64,000 bases of DNA from Deltaproteobacteria bacterium (GTDB lineage: Bacteria > Myxococcota > Myxococcia > SLRQ01). The notes under the pieces are model-generated. The model saw nothing but the letters and a program-made list of their open reading frames with translations. It did not search any database and was not told where the DNA came from. Positions 1 to 9,282 of the stretch are shown piece by piece. Each line of letters opens with the position of its first letter. Within the stretch, counting starts at the first letter, position 1. The position numbers were made by a program, and so were the translations under genes. The stretch covers positions 1-64,000 of the forward strand of contig SLRQ01000021.1 of the NCBI GenBank assembly GCA_007130885.1. The letters are read 5' to 3'.

Positions 1-62
1 CCGCCGCAGTCACAGCCGGCAACGAGCACCGCTACGACAAGTAACCATCCATGCCTTTTCAT
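1..62 (-). CDS. Lipoprotein, N-terminal fragment only
   Basis: Only the first 20 codons lie in the window. They read MKRHGWLLVVAVLVAGCDCG: a basic N-terminus, a hydrophobic stretch and a lipobox (VAGC), so a type II signal peptide with predicted lipidation at Cys17. A GGAG ribosome-binding site sits about eight bases before the ATG. The mature protein lies outside the window, so its function cannot be judged. The Cys-Asp-Cys after the cleavage site suggests a Cys-rich lipoprotein like others in this window. Confidence 0.7.
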   Translation of the reverse strand, partial: MKRHGWLLVVAVLVAGCDCG

Positions 63-250
63 GCTCGAGCTCCAGCAGATAGGCTGGTTTTCAAACCAAG
101 TGAGCCAACGCTACATTTTATCACGCTAGCATGCTTCGCCACCGGATCGCCATGACGTTTCCCAAAGACGTCGATGGGCTGTCTGGAAGAGCCTCTGAAT
201 GAGAGAGACGAGGTAAATCGTATGAGCGGTGGGGCTCTCTAGGCCGGCTC

Positions 251-1195
251 TTGGCTATGGTGAAAGCAACGGACTGGCACTATCCTGGGTGGACCATGAG
301 CGAGGATCGCGAAAGAGATCCGCCCGAACGGGAAGAATGCTTTCCCGGCGGCCGGCCCGGCACGACCCCAAAAAAGGAGGATGACACTTCCACCGCGACT
401 GAAGACGGCTCCATGCAATCCCACGGCAGGCCCACATGGGCCGACATAGCCACGGTGGAGCAGGTGATTCGTAGAGCCACGAAGCTTCAGCTGCGCAAAG
501 CCCCCGGCCCCGACGCTCAACCACAGCGGTTTGACGACGCCGAAATACTAAGAATTGGAGAAGAACTCGGTCTCGAGCCGGCGAGTCTCCGCCAAGCGCT
601 CCTAGAGGTCCGCAGTGAACAAGTGCGTCCGTTGATTCCGGCAGAACGCGGCGCGGCCTCACGGCTCCTGGGCGAGCGTTACGTCAGAACCGGTGGAACA
701 GTCCCTGGACCAGCGGAAGAAGTACAACGCACCTTGGAAACTCACCTCTACGAGGTTGAGTGTCTGGCAAAAGTGAGGGGAACACCGGGTGCGTCGGTGT
801 GGGAGCCCGCCACGGGACTGGCAACACGCATTCAGCGCAGCCTGAACATCGGCAAGCGCGCATACGTGCTCGCTCGCACGCAGGAGGTGCTGCTTCAAGC
901 GGCCGCGGTGGACGACGAGCACACCTTGGTGACGCTCACGGCCGACCTCGGCAATCTTCGCAAGGAGAGAGCAATCGCGTGGACGGCCGGAAGCGCTTTC
1001 CTGCTTGCTCCCGCGTCTTTCATTTTGCTTCTGCTCCTCGGCGTCCCCTTGGAGATCTCGCTCCTCGGTGGGGCAACCGGCGCGGGCGCCGCCGCAATAT
1101 CGGGGGCCAAGCGAGCCATGGTTCGGCAACGAGCACGGGTTAGAGCCGCCCTTGACGGCATCTTGGACAAGCTACGGCGCGGCGCGGCGCCCTAA
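251..1195 (+). CDS. Hypothetical protein with C-terminal membrane hairpin
   Basis: I do not recognise this 314-residue protein. It has a low-complexity acidic and basic N-terminus (to about residue 60), then a soluble region containing a helical motif (around RFDDAEILRIGEELGLE, residues 95-112). Two hydrophobic segments near residues 240-285 would form a membrane hairpin, followed by a strongly basic tail. The N-terminal half therefore probably faces the cytoplasm. The start is uncertain: TTG 251, ATG 257, ATG 296 (after GGGTGG) and ATG 413 are all in frame, and recognisable structure begins only after the last. It stands alone, with about 120 bp before the next gene. Confidence 0.6.
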   Translation: MAMVKATDWHYPGWTMSEDRERDPPEREECFPGGRPGTTPKKEDDTSTATEDGSMQSHGRPTWADIATVEQVIRRATKLQLRKAPGPDAQPQRFDDAEILRIGEELGLEPASLRQALLEVRSEQVRPLIPAERGAASRLLGERYVRTGGTVPGPAEEVQRTLETHLYEVECLAKVRGTPGASVWEPATGLATRIQRSLNIGKRAYVLARTQEVLLQAAAVDDEHTLVTLTADLGNLRKERAIAWTAGSAFLLAPASFILLLLLGVPLEISLLGGATGAGAAAISGAKRAMVRQRARVRAALDGILDKLRRGAAP

Positions 1196-1315
1196 TTGTG
1201 GCTTGGCCTGCCGCCACCTCCGCTGATAGCATCAAGTAATGACTCGAGGGATCGCCGCGAGTGCTGACCAGCCGGATCGGCGGCATCACGCGAACACCAA
1301 CCCAAAGGAAGAAAA

Positions 1316-2917
1316 ATGAAACCACGAGATCCTGGCATACCCGCCGCGTTGGTTTGCGTTGTCACCGCCGCCTCGCTGCTTGCTTGCGGAGAGGTAACGA
1401 CCGCGGCATCCGGTGACACGTGCGTGGAAGGTGACGCCATGTGCTTCGAGCATTCGGGTTACATTCTCGAGTGCACGGAGGACGGCACCTGGGAGGCACG
1501 GCCATGTGATGAAGGTCTTCTTTGCTATGAAGGAGAGTGCCAAGATCTCGTCTGCGTCCCCGGCAGCGCCAAGTGCGACAATAACTCGCTGGTGAAGTGC
1601 CTGGACGACGGGCAGGGCTACTTGTACCCGGAACCCTGCGAGAGCGATGAGGCCTGCCATGAGGGCGAATGCCTACCCGTGATTTGTGAAGACGGAGAGA
1701 CCCGATGCGCCGACGATGAGACACTGGAGCGCTGTGAGGGAAGCGGTACCGTCTGGGTTCGCGAAAGCTGTCCTGAAGGCTACTCCTGCCTTGCCGAAGG
1801 GGCGTGCCTGCCTTCAGAGTGCGAAGCCGGAGACACCATGTGCAACAAGGACAGGCTTTTCACCTGCGATGACGACGGCGAGTGGACGGTGGAGCCATGC
1901 GCCGAGGGGCAAGAGTGTTTTATGGGACGCTGCGTCTCCTGCGTCAACGATCAGCACTGCGACCTCGGCGAGATATGCGACAACGGTGAGTGTGTCGCGA
2001 CGAGCCCGGTTCTCATCACCACAACACTTCCTCAAGGTACGGTAGGCTCGTTTTACGAGGAGGGCTTGGTGGTCGAAGGAGGAAGGCCTCCTCATGAATG
2101 GGAGCTGACAAGCGGCGATCTTCCAGCCGGCATAGCACTGGACCAATCAGGCACTCTCTCCGGGACACCATCAGACGCAGGTGAGGAATCCTTCACAATC
2201 CAGGTAACCGACCAACATGGAGAAAACGACAGCAGGGAGTACTCCTTGCTCATAGTTCCCATCGGAGACGGGCCGGAGATTACCACTACCTCCTTGCCGC
2301 CCGCGGATCACGGGCTCCCCTATGAAGCGGAGATGCATGCATCCGGAGGACGAGAGCCTTACGCCTGGCAAGTATTTGACGGTGCCCTCCCTCCAGGCAT
2401 AGAGATCGGCTCCGGCGGAAGCCTTTTCGGCACACCGGAGCAAATCGGAGATTTCCCCTTCACGGTGCGGGTTCTGGATGCGTCCGAGGTGCCCGGCTTC
2501 GATACCAAGGATTTGTCGATCACTGTGGAGATCGCGCCTTTGGTGATAGTGGGAGAGGAGGAGTATGGGTTTGGTGATTATAAGATCATCGTCCTTTCGA
2601 TGATTGCGCCGTATCTTCCGTACTCCGAGCAGCTCGAGGCCCAGGGCGGTCTTCCTCCTTACTTATGGAACAAGACAGACCCGCCGGATATAATAGAACA
2701 GTGGGTTGAAGACTGGGGGCTGCCGCCCGATCTGAGCCTGAACTCGGAGGGCGTTGTCTCGGGCATGGTGACCGACACCTCCGACGCCGTTGAGCTGGAC
2801 ATTCCTTTTACGGACATAAAGCTGCACGGGTACTTCTTCAGCGCCGAGGTGACCGATGACCAGGATCCCTCCGACAGAGCTGAAGCAGTCTTCTGCATCC
2901 CCACCATGAGCCTTTGA
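1316..2917 (+). CDS. Secreted lipoprotein with Cys-rich repeats and Ig-like domains
   Basis: This is a 533-residue exported protein with a signal peptide ending in a lipobox-like LLAC at about residue 24. Residues 35-225 hold about four Cys-rich units of the form C-x-G-x-x-x-C ... C-x-x-G-x-W-x-x-x-x-C-x-x-G-x-x-C-x-x-G-x-C, followed by a shorter fifth Cys cluster. Residues 230-530 hold three putative Ig-like modules of the He_PIG type, with recurring GG-x-PPY-x-W and L-x-G-x-P motifs. Such architectures are common in deltaproteobacterial surface proteins and suggest a disulfide-stabilised cell-surface or adhesion role, which is inference. The AAGGAAG before ATG 1316 is a good ribosome-binding site. 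No catalytic motif is visible. Confidence 0.8.
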   Translation: MKPRDPGIPAALVCVVTAASLLACGEVTTAASGDTCVEGDAMCFEHSGYILECTEDGTWEARPCDEGLLCYEGECQDLVCVPGSAKCDNNSLVKCLDDGQGYLYPEPCESDEACHEGECLPVICEDGETRCADDETLERCEGSGTVWVRESCPEGYSCLAEGACLPSECEAGDTMCNKDRLFTCDDDGEWTVEPCAEGQECFMGRCVSCVNDQHCDLGEICDNGECVATSPVLITTTLPQGTVGSFYEEGLVVEGGRPPHEWELTSGDLPAGIALDQSGTLSGTPSDAGEESFTIQVTDQHGENDSREYSLLIVPIGDGPEITTTSLPPADHGLPYEAEMHASGGREPYAWQVFDGALPPGIEIGSGGSLFGTPEQIGDFPFTVRVLDASEVPGFDTKDLSITVEIAPLVIVGEEEYGFGDYKIIVLSMIAPYLPYSEQLEAQGGLPPYLWNKTDPPDIIEQWVEDWGLPPDLSLNSEGVVSGMVTDTSDAVELDIPFTDIKLHGYFFSAEVTDDQDPSDRAEAVFCIPTMSL

Positions 2918-2944
2918 TCTCGGATAAGGTAACCTAGCACCACC

Positions 2945-4411
2945 ATGGTCAAAAAGCCTGATAGGCGACCTCTCGCCGATCAGAACCTAGAAGGCGTCTG
3001 GGGGTCCATAGCTCGGCGCTTTCCGGAAAGAGGCAAGCTGGCGCGGGCTCTAGTCGATGAACTGGACGAGGGCCTCGCGCTTCTCGAAGAGCTGCAGCCG
3101 GCTCTGACCTTCTTCGGCGGAGCTAGAATAGATCGAACTGACCCGTTCTTCGAAGCCGCGGAGCGCATGGGCGAGTTCCTCGCCGATCGCGCCATCCCGC
3201 CGCGGACCGGCGCCGGCCCCGGCATAATGACAGCGGTCCCCGAGGGATTTAGGCGAAGGCTTTTGGAGCTCGGAGAGGTCAGCAGGGGAGAGGCGGTGGA
3301 GGCCGAAGCGGAGGCCGCGCTGGTCGCGAAGAAAGACGGAAGTGAACCGGTTACGGGCCGCGCTAGAATGCTAACCCAGGGGTTCAATATTCATCTGCCT
3401 TTCGAACAGTCCATCAACCCGGCCATTGACGTAGCACTCGAGCTGACCCACTTCCCCACGAGAAAGCTGCTCCTCTGGAAGAAAGCCCTGGGCCTGGTAG
3501 TGTTCCCCGGCGGCTTCGGCACTCTTGACGAGCTGCTCGAGGTCTGGCGTCACAAACAGCGCAAGAGGCTTGACCTGCCGATCATCCTATTCGGAAGGAA
3601 CTTCTGGACCGGTCTTTGGGAAGGCATCCGCCGCGGAGGAGAGGAGCACTCGCACGTAACGATTTCCCTGCAGGACCTCGATTTCATAGACAGGGTTACG
3701 GACGATCCCGAGGAGGTCGTAAACCTCATCGATGGGTTCCGCGCCAATCGAGTTCTTCCGGAGCCGCCTTCCGCAATGGGCCGTCGAATTGCAAGCGATC
3801 TGTTCGAGGCACTCGACTATCTCGATGGACTGAAGCCCGCGGTGACCTTCCTCGGGGGCAGCCTTCACGAGGAAACCGACCGGACGATACGAACCGCGGA
3901 GGCCGTAGCGGAGATATTGGCCCGTGAGGGAGAAATGCCGACCCGCGCGGGCGGCCCCGGTGCGCTGTCAATGGCGCTCTACAGGGGCGGGCACAATGGA
4001 AGAAAGCATCTACCCCAGCAGGCCTTCGGCCTTCGCCGTGAAGGTCTGCCCACCATCTTCACCGCGGATCGCGTTCACATAGTAGAGGACCGCCTTACTC
4101 ATAAGGTGCTTCTCACGGAGAACACCAGCGCCTTCGTGGCGTTACCGGGAGGCTTGGGAACGTTGGACGAGCTTTTCAGCATCCTCTGTCAGCTCCAAAC
4201 CGGGAAGATCCCACCTCGCCGCGTCGTTCTCATTGGAAGCACGTTCTGGAGGCCTATCTTCGACGCCATCGCCGAGCAGATGCTCGAAGGTTCTCGAAAA
4301 ACCATAAGCCCGGGGGATCTCGACCTCGTCACTATAACCGACGACGCCGACGAGGCGGCAGCCTTGTGCCTCGAGCCCCCGGAAGACCTGCCGCTGATAG
4401 CGCAGGCTTGA
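2945..4411 (+). CDS. Tandem two-domain LOG family protein
   Basis: The 488-residue protein is two LOG-family (TIGR00730, formerly lysine-decarboxylase-like) Rossmann domains in one chain. The nucleotide-binding signature PGG-x-GT-x-x-E occurs twice, at residues 188 (PGGFGTLDE) and 401 (PGGLGTLDE). Each is preceded by a T-F-x-GG strand and a glycine-rich loop (GAGPGIM; GGPGALSM). Single-domain LOG enzymes are about 200 residues and hydrolyse cytokinin or nucleoside 5'-monophosphates to a base and ribose 5-phosphate. The second domain's glycine loop departs more from the GGG-x-x-G-x-M pattern, so one domain may be structural. It starts 27 bp after the preceding lipoprotein gene. The substrate cannot be read from sequence. 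Confidence 0.85.
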   Translation: MVKKPDRRPLADQNLEGVWGSIARRFPERGKLARALVDELDEGLALLEELQPALTFFGGARIDRTDPFFEAAERMGEFLADRAIPPRTGAGPGIMTAVPEGFRRRLLELGEVSRGEAVEAEAEAALVAKKDGSEPVTGRARMLTQGFNIHLPFEQSINPAIDVALELTHFPTRKLLLWKKALGLVVFPGGFGTLDELLEVWRHKQRKRLDLPIILFGRNFWTGLWEGIRRGGEEHSHVTISLQDLDFIDRVTDDPEEVVNLIDGFRANRVLPEPPSAMGRRIASDLFEALDYLDGLKPAVTFLGGSLHEETDRTIRTAEAVAEILAREGEMPTRAGGPGALSMALYRGGHNGRKHLPQQAFGLRREGLPTIFTADRVHIVEDRLTHKVLLTENTSAFVALPGGLGTLDELFSILCQLQTGKIPPRRVVLIGSTFWRPIFDAIAEQMLEGSRKTISPGDLDLVTITDDADEAAALCLEPPEDLPLIAQA

Positions 4412-4528
4412 ACACCAAGGAGCATACGAGGCACCAACACCACTCCTGGGCTGCCCGCTTCGAATTGAGCGGCCCAGCCGCCACGAATAACGACGCAACC
4501 GGTTACGGTCTTTGCGCCGCTATTTGTT

Positions 4529-7285
4529 ATGCTGCCAAGAATGCTGGATCAAGCTGAACAAGTGACGCCACCGCGCAAACGAAATGCCGGTAATGCCCAA
4601 CCCGAGGCATCATCGGACCGTCAGGTCAAAGGGATGAGACAAACTACGACCATGGGACGACCCCCAGAAGGGCGTCAGCACTCTCCCGCCGTGACCATGC
4701 GCAGCAGAATTCGGTGGCCCTGGAGATGGCTACTGTCGTGGCTGTTCGCTCCCGTCAAATTGAGCGATGAACAAATCGATGCCGTAAGAAAGCTGAACGA
4801 GCGCGGTACAGTGGTCTTCGTTTCGCGCACGGCCGGACTGCTGCCGTTTTTGTACTTCAACTGGCTCTTCCTTCGCGCGGGGCTGCCGTTGTGCCGTTAC
4901 GTCAACGGCGTCAGCAGCCTGGCCGCCCGAATTTTCGGCAGAGGAATGGCGGCCCCGACGCCGATGACCGGCGAGAAACGAGACGAAGCCAGGTTGTCGG
5001 AATGCGTTGCCGCTGAACGCCCGGCGCTCGTCTTTCTTTGGAGACGCAGCAAACCTTTGAAGGGAAGGAGAGACGTATTCCCAGGCGAGCACGCCGCAGC
5101 TCTGGTCAGTCAACAGCGCCGCAGTAAGAAGCCCATATTCCTTGTGCCGTGCCTGCTGCTTTTCGGACAACGTCCCGGACGAAAGGAAGCCCGTCCCAGC
5201 CTGCTCGATGTCCTGTTCGGTCCACGCGAGGCACCTGGACGCCTCCGAAGTCTGATGGCGTTCATTCGCTTTCGCAAGAACGCTTGGGTGAAGCTGGGCG
5301 ACGAGATCGATTTGAACTCCATCGTGGAGAAGATGCCGAAGGATTCAGACGCGGCGCTGGGCCGAAAGGTACGAGGCGTCCTCGCCCAGTACCTCGCTCG
5401 CGAGCAGCGGGTGGTTACCGGGCCGGCGCTGAAGCATCCTGACAGAATCCGCATGGAGGTACTGAGGGATCGCAGGCTTCGCGACACACTCCGCGAGGTT
5501 GCCAAGAAGACCGGGCGGCGCGAGTCGGATGTGTTCGACCAGGCAAGGAAGTACACCCGGGAGATCGCGGCTCGTTACAGCCCCACGATGATTGCTGCTC
5601 TGGAGTTGTTGTTCCGGTTCGTGTTCCACCGCATCTATGACGGCATAGAGATAGACCGAGACGGTCTGGCGCGGGTAGCCCGGGCCACAAAGCGATCACC
5701 CCTGGTACTTTGTCCAAGCCACCGCTCTCATATCGATTACCTGGTTCTTTCTTGGGTGTTCGTAAGAGAAGGGATGATGCCGCCGCACATAGCCGCGGGC
5801 AAGAACCTCTCCTTTTGGCCTCTCGGCCCTATTCTCCGACGCGCGGGCGCCTACTTCATACGCAGATCCTTCAAGGGCGACGACGTCTACAAAGCCGTCT
5901 TCCGCGCTTACATCCGGCGCCTGTTGCATGAGCGCTACCCGCAGGAGTTCTTCATCGAGGGCACGAGAAGCAGAACGGGCAAACTGCTTACGCCGCGCCT
6001 CGGCATGGTGGCCTACGAGGTCGAGGCTTTCCTGGAAAGCAGCCGCGACGACGTGGTCTTCGTGCCCGTTTCCATCGGCTACACCCGAGTCATCGAGCAG
6101 GGCAGCTATCACGAGGAGCTACTGGGTGGTGAAAAAGAGGCCGAGGACGTCACCGGCCTCATAAAAGCCAGCCGCGTCCTTCGTCGGCGATGGGGAAAAA
6201 TATACATTGAGATAGACGAGCCCATCAGCCTTGCCAAGTTCATGGCCGATCGCGGCCTGGACCAACAGAGCATCACCCCCCAGCAGAAGGACGAGCTCGT
6301 CAATTCGCTGGGATGGCACATAGCCTACGGTATAGACCGTTCGACCACGGTTACCCCCGCCGCTCTAACAGCGGCCGCTCTTCTCTCCGACCGGCGGCGG
6401 GGCATGGAGATGGCCGATGCTGTGGCCAGGACGAGATGGCTGCTCGAGTACGTTCTGCGCCGGCCCAACCCACGAGTGAGCCGGGCCGTGATGAAGGATG
6501 AAGGGGGGCTTCTCGATCCCGCCGCCGTGGAGGAAGCGGTCGGTACGTTCGCGGACAGCAATTTGGTCAAGGTACACTGGGTAGCGGGAAGAAAGGTCAT
6601 AGAGATATTGCCGGACGGCAGGCTGGGCCTCGATTATTACAAGAACAATCTGCTCCGCCACTTCGCGGAGATCTCGATCATGGCTCACTGCGTTTTCGCC
6701 GAGGCTTCCGCCGCGGGCGGCGTGCAAAAGGCCCCAGCGCTTTCCATCTCCGCCATTCGTGAGAGAGCGGCTTCGTTGGCTCGCCTGCTATCTCATGAGA
6801 TAGTCTTCAGGCCGGGCGTAGCCGCGGACACAGCCTTCGACGAAACGCTCGATGAGATGCTTTCGGACGGCCTGCTCGAAAAGGTCGACGACGATCAAGT
6901 GCGAATTACCTCTTTCGGAGGCGGCCGTCTTTCCATTCTTCGCATGCTCACGGCAAGCCTGGTCGAGGGGTACTGGCTTACCGCTCGCGTAGCAGCGGAG
7001 CTGCTTTCCGAGGGTCCCGCTCCCGAAAAGGAGCTCGTTCGGCGTATCTTGGAAGAGGGTCGCGTGCTCGTTCTCACTGGACGGCTCGCCGCTTCGGAAG
7101 CCCTCTCGAAACCCGTGGTACAAGGCGCTTTGCGAGTGCTCGTAAAGAGGGGTCTCCTCGAGCGTCAAGGCAAGCGGCGAGAAGCCATCACGGGTGAGCC
7201 GGCGCTCATGACGGAGATCATCGACACGATAGACCCCTTCGTTCTCGTGCCGGAGGTCATACCTACGCCGCGACTTTCCGACTGA
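4529..7285 (+). CDS. plsB: Glycerol-3-phosphate acyltransferase PlsB
   Basis: This membrane-associated enzyme acylates sn-glycerol-3-phosphate at position 1, the first step of phospholipid synthesis. Its signatures are the catalytic HX4D (HRSHID, His398-Asp403), FIEG-x-RSRTGK near residue 475 and VPVSIGYTRVIEQGSYHEEL near 515, all characteristic of the PlsB branch. The chain is 918 residues, somewhat longer than E. coli PlsB (about 800). The first 55 residues look non-conserved; TGTTATGCT over positions 4525-4533 resembles an extended -10 element, so the true start may be ATG 4634, 4652 or 4697. A Trp-rich amphipathic stretch follows residue 57. It converges on the following minus-strand protease gene with only 38 bp between. 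Confidence 0.92.
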   Translation: MLPRMLDQAEQVTPPRKRNAGNAQPEASSDRQVKGMRQTTTMGRPPEGRQHSPAVTMRSRIRWPWRWLLSWLFAPVKLSDEQIDAVRKLNERGTVVFVSRTAGLLPFLYFNWLFLRAGLPLCRYVNGVSSLAARIFGRGMAAPTPMTGEKRDEARLSECVAAERPALVFLWRRSKPLKGRRDVFPGEHAAALVSQQRRSKKPIFLVPCLLLFGQRPGRKEARPSLLDVLFGPREAPGRLRSLMAFIRFRKNAWVKLGDEIDLNSIVEKMPKDSDAALGRKVRGVLAQYLAREQRVVTGPALKHPDRIRMEVLRDRRLRDTLREVAKKTGRRESDVFDQARKYTREIAARYSPTMIAALELLFRFVFHRIYDGIEIDRDGLARVARATKRSPLVLCPSHRSHIDYLVLSWVFVREGMMPPHIAAGKNLSFWPLGPILRRAGAYFIRRSFKGDDVYKAVFRAYIRRLLHERYPQEFFIEGTRSRTGKLLTPRLGMVAYEVEAFLESSRDDVVFVPVSIGYTRVIEQGSYHEELLGGEKEAEDVTGLIKASRVLRRRWGKIYIEIDEPISLAKFMADRGLDQQSITPQQKDELVNSLGWHIAYGIDRSTTVTPAALTAAALLSDRRRGMEMADAVARTRWLLEYVLRRPNPRVSRAVMKDEGGLLDPAAVEEAVGTFADSNLVKVHWVAGRKVIEILPDGRLGLDYYKNNLLRHFAEISIMAHCVFAEASAAGGVQKAPALSISAIRERAASLARLLSHEIVFRPGVAADTAFDETLDEMLSDGLLEKVDDDQVRITSFGGGRLSILRMLTASLVEGYWLTARVAAELLSEGPAPEKELVRRILEEGRVLVLTGRLAASEALSKPVVQGALRVLVKRGLLERQGKRREAITGEPALMTEIIDTIDPFVLVPEVIPTPRLSD

Positions 7286-7323
7286 AAAACTAAAAAACAG
7301 GGCCGCACCAGACCGGGAACCGG

Positions 7324-9252
7324 CTAAGATCTCGCTTGTCTCTTCTTCAGGATAGGGAGCCAAAGAAGCAGTAGAACAACACCAAAAGGAGCAGAACGAC
7401 CGCATCCGCCCGGCGAATCCCCGCCGGAGTCTATCGCGCTCGAAGGTGCATGACCCGTAGGCTCCGAAACTTCGTCGGACTCTTTTGTAAACACCTCTAT
7501 CCTATACATCCAAGAGAACTCCGATGAGTTCGCCGGCCCCAAGAATATAATTGGCTCGTTCATGTGCGACCAGGCCTCCTCGTCGATCTCGACCTCCGCC
7601 TGCCCTTTACTCTCATAAACGATCTCCAGAGACATGCCGCCGGCGACCTCCTCTCGCCGGAGGTAGCGCACGGGCGAGCCGACTCGAGCGTGAAGGACCC
7701 CGTCTATCGCATCCTCGCCGTCGAGGCGCTGAAGCCTGGCAATCACGGTGCCGGTGCCGTGAGGCACCCGGAAGCGGTACTGGAAAGGTCCCGGGGACAG
7801 CGACCCCATTTGACGCGTGAACGGGAGCTGACCCATGGCGGCGGTTCCCACCTCCAAGTCGCGAAACCGGGAGCAACTCGTCACCCCTGCTTCCTCGAGA
7901 ATGCGACGGACCCGTTCGTGCCCCCCAGCCCCGAGATGAACACTGGCGGCGGCCAATAGCGAAATGGCCGCCTGACCAATCGATGGCTGTAGCGGCATGG
8001 CCTTCAAGGCAGTGGCCACGACCTCATCCATCTTCTTGCCTACAGCCTCTCTGGCGCGCCATAGAGCACCCGCGACGACCTGAGCATCGTGATGCGGCCG
8101 GCCGATGAGATCATCGGGACAATGAAGATCCAAATCGAGACGCCGCACGCCGCCCTCTCCCATCCCAAGGAGCAGTCCGGTATGAACCGCTACCGCTGGA
8201 TCTCCCGAGAGCGCCGCCGCGTAGTAGTCGGCGACCGTCTCGGCAATTACGGCCGGGTGGTGGTCATAGCCGTACTCATCGAAGGTCGAGTTGAGGTCTG
8301 CTAAATGAACGGTGGCTGCATGCACCAGCTCATGGCGCAGGACATCCGCGTCATGAGCTAACGAACCGGCCCCGGTGTAACCGAACACCAGGCCGTCGGC
8401 ATCACCGAACATCCTCGGCACATACATCGCGTTGAGGAAAGGCTCCAGCTCGCCATCCCCGCTCTCGTCGCTCTGATAGTTGACCACGGCATGAACCCCG
8501 CGCGAGTAATGGTCAAGGCCCATCTCGGCGAGAGCTTCCTTGGAGGTATGTAGCTGCCAAAAAGCGTTCACCTCGGCGAAAGGATCGAGCGGGTCCGCCG
8601 GAACCGGACCAAACAGCCAGTCTCCGTGCTCGTCAGGTGTCGCAAAGGATAGAAACTCGCAGATCGCACCACCCGGCTCGGGGCCGCAACCGCTTACACG
8701 CAAGCTGCCGTCATCAAGCTCGGCAACCTTTCCCAGAACATCAAGGAAGGCTACGTCCGCGCTGGAATGGCTAGGCGAGCGTTTATACACGTTGGCATAA
8801 GCCCCCTTCACGAGCGGCACGATCCCGACCGGATGCCCATGGCCGTCTATGTAGACCCTCCATGCAACAACACTGCCGAGTTCGACGAGATCGACAGCGA
8901 ACCCGAAGCGCCTTTTCACACTCGTATTCGAGTTCTCTCCCGCCTCGATCGACAGCGCCAAGGGAAAAGCCCATGCCTTCGCCTTGGGAAGACCGGCGTA
9001 TGACCTGGCCTTCTCCACGGCATGGAGCGGCTCGATCAGCGTCGGCGCTACCGGCTCGAGCGAGCCGTATTCCACGAGCTCCACGCCGAACGCTCCCTTC
9101 AAAACGACACTGCCGGCTCCCGGAACCGAACCCCTCTCCGTCCCGGTGATCCGCTCCACTAGCGGTGGTGGATCATGCTTGGCCGGCAGCGAGGCCGCCG
9201 GCACCAGCATCGTCATCACAACCACCGCGCCCCTCCCGGCGCGGTAACTCAT
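7324..9252 (-). CDS. Secreted gluzincin-type metalloprotease with C-terminal sorting tail
   Basis: This 642-residue protein has an N-terminal signal peptide and a zinc motif HELVH (His307, Glu308, His311). Glu338 in AETVADYY lies 27 residues downstream, the spacing of a gluzincin third ligand as in M4/M36-type peptidases. The C-terminus is GGCG followed by a hydrophobic helix (FGVVLLLLWLPIL) and the basic tail KKRQARS, resembling MYXO-CTERM signals that anchor and process exported proteins. A strong AAGGGGGG ribosome-binding site supports ATG 9252. The family is inferred from motifs only; I cannot assign substrate. The gene starts 30 bp downstream of the recJ stop on the same strand, so it could be its distal cistron. 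Confidence 0.75.
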   Translation of the reverse strand: MSYRAGRGAVVVMTMLVPAASLPAKHDPPPLVERITGTERGSVPGAGSVVLKGAFGVELVEYGSLEPVAPTLIEPLHAVEKARSYAGLPKAKAWAFPLALSIEAGENSNTSVKRRFGFAVDLVELGSVVAWRVYIDGHGHPVGIVPLVKGAYANVYKRSPSHSSADVAFLDVLGKVAELDDGSLRVSGCGPEPGGAICEFLSFATPDEHGDWLFGPVPADPLDPFAEVNAFWQLHTSKEALAEMGLDHYSRGVHAVVNYQSDESGDGELEPFLNAMYVPRMFGDADGLVFGYTGAGSLAHDADVLRHELVHAATVHLADLNSTFDEYGYDHHPAVIAETVADYYAAALSGDPAVAVHTGLLLGMGEGGVRRLDLDLHCPDDLIGRPHHDAQVVAGALWRAREAVGKKMDEVVATALKAMPLQPSIGQAAISLLAAASVHLGAGGHERVRRILEEAGVTSCSRFRDLEVGTAAMGQLPFTRQMGSLSPGPFQYRFRVPHGTGTVIARLQRLDGEDAIDGVLHARVGSPVRYLRREEVAGGMSLEIVYESKGQAEVEIDEEAWSHMNEPIIFLGPANSSEFSWMYRIEVFTKESDEVSEPTGHAPSSAIDSGGDSPGGCGRSAPFGVVLLLLWLPILKKRQARS

Positions 9253-9282
9253 GCGCCCCCCTTAGGCATCGCCACGGCATCC

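Noticed and set aside
4447..4478. Inverted repeat after the LOG gene considered as a terminator
   Set aside because: The stem has an internal mismatch and is not followed by a T run.
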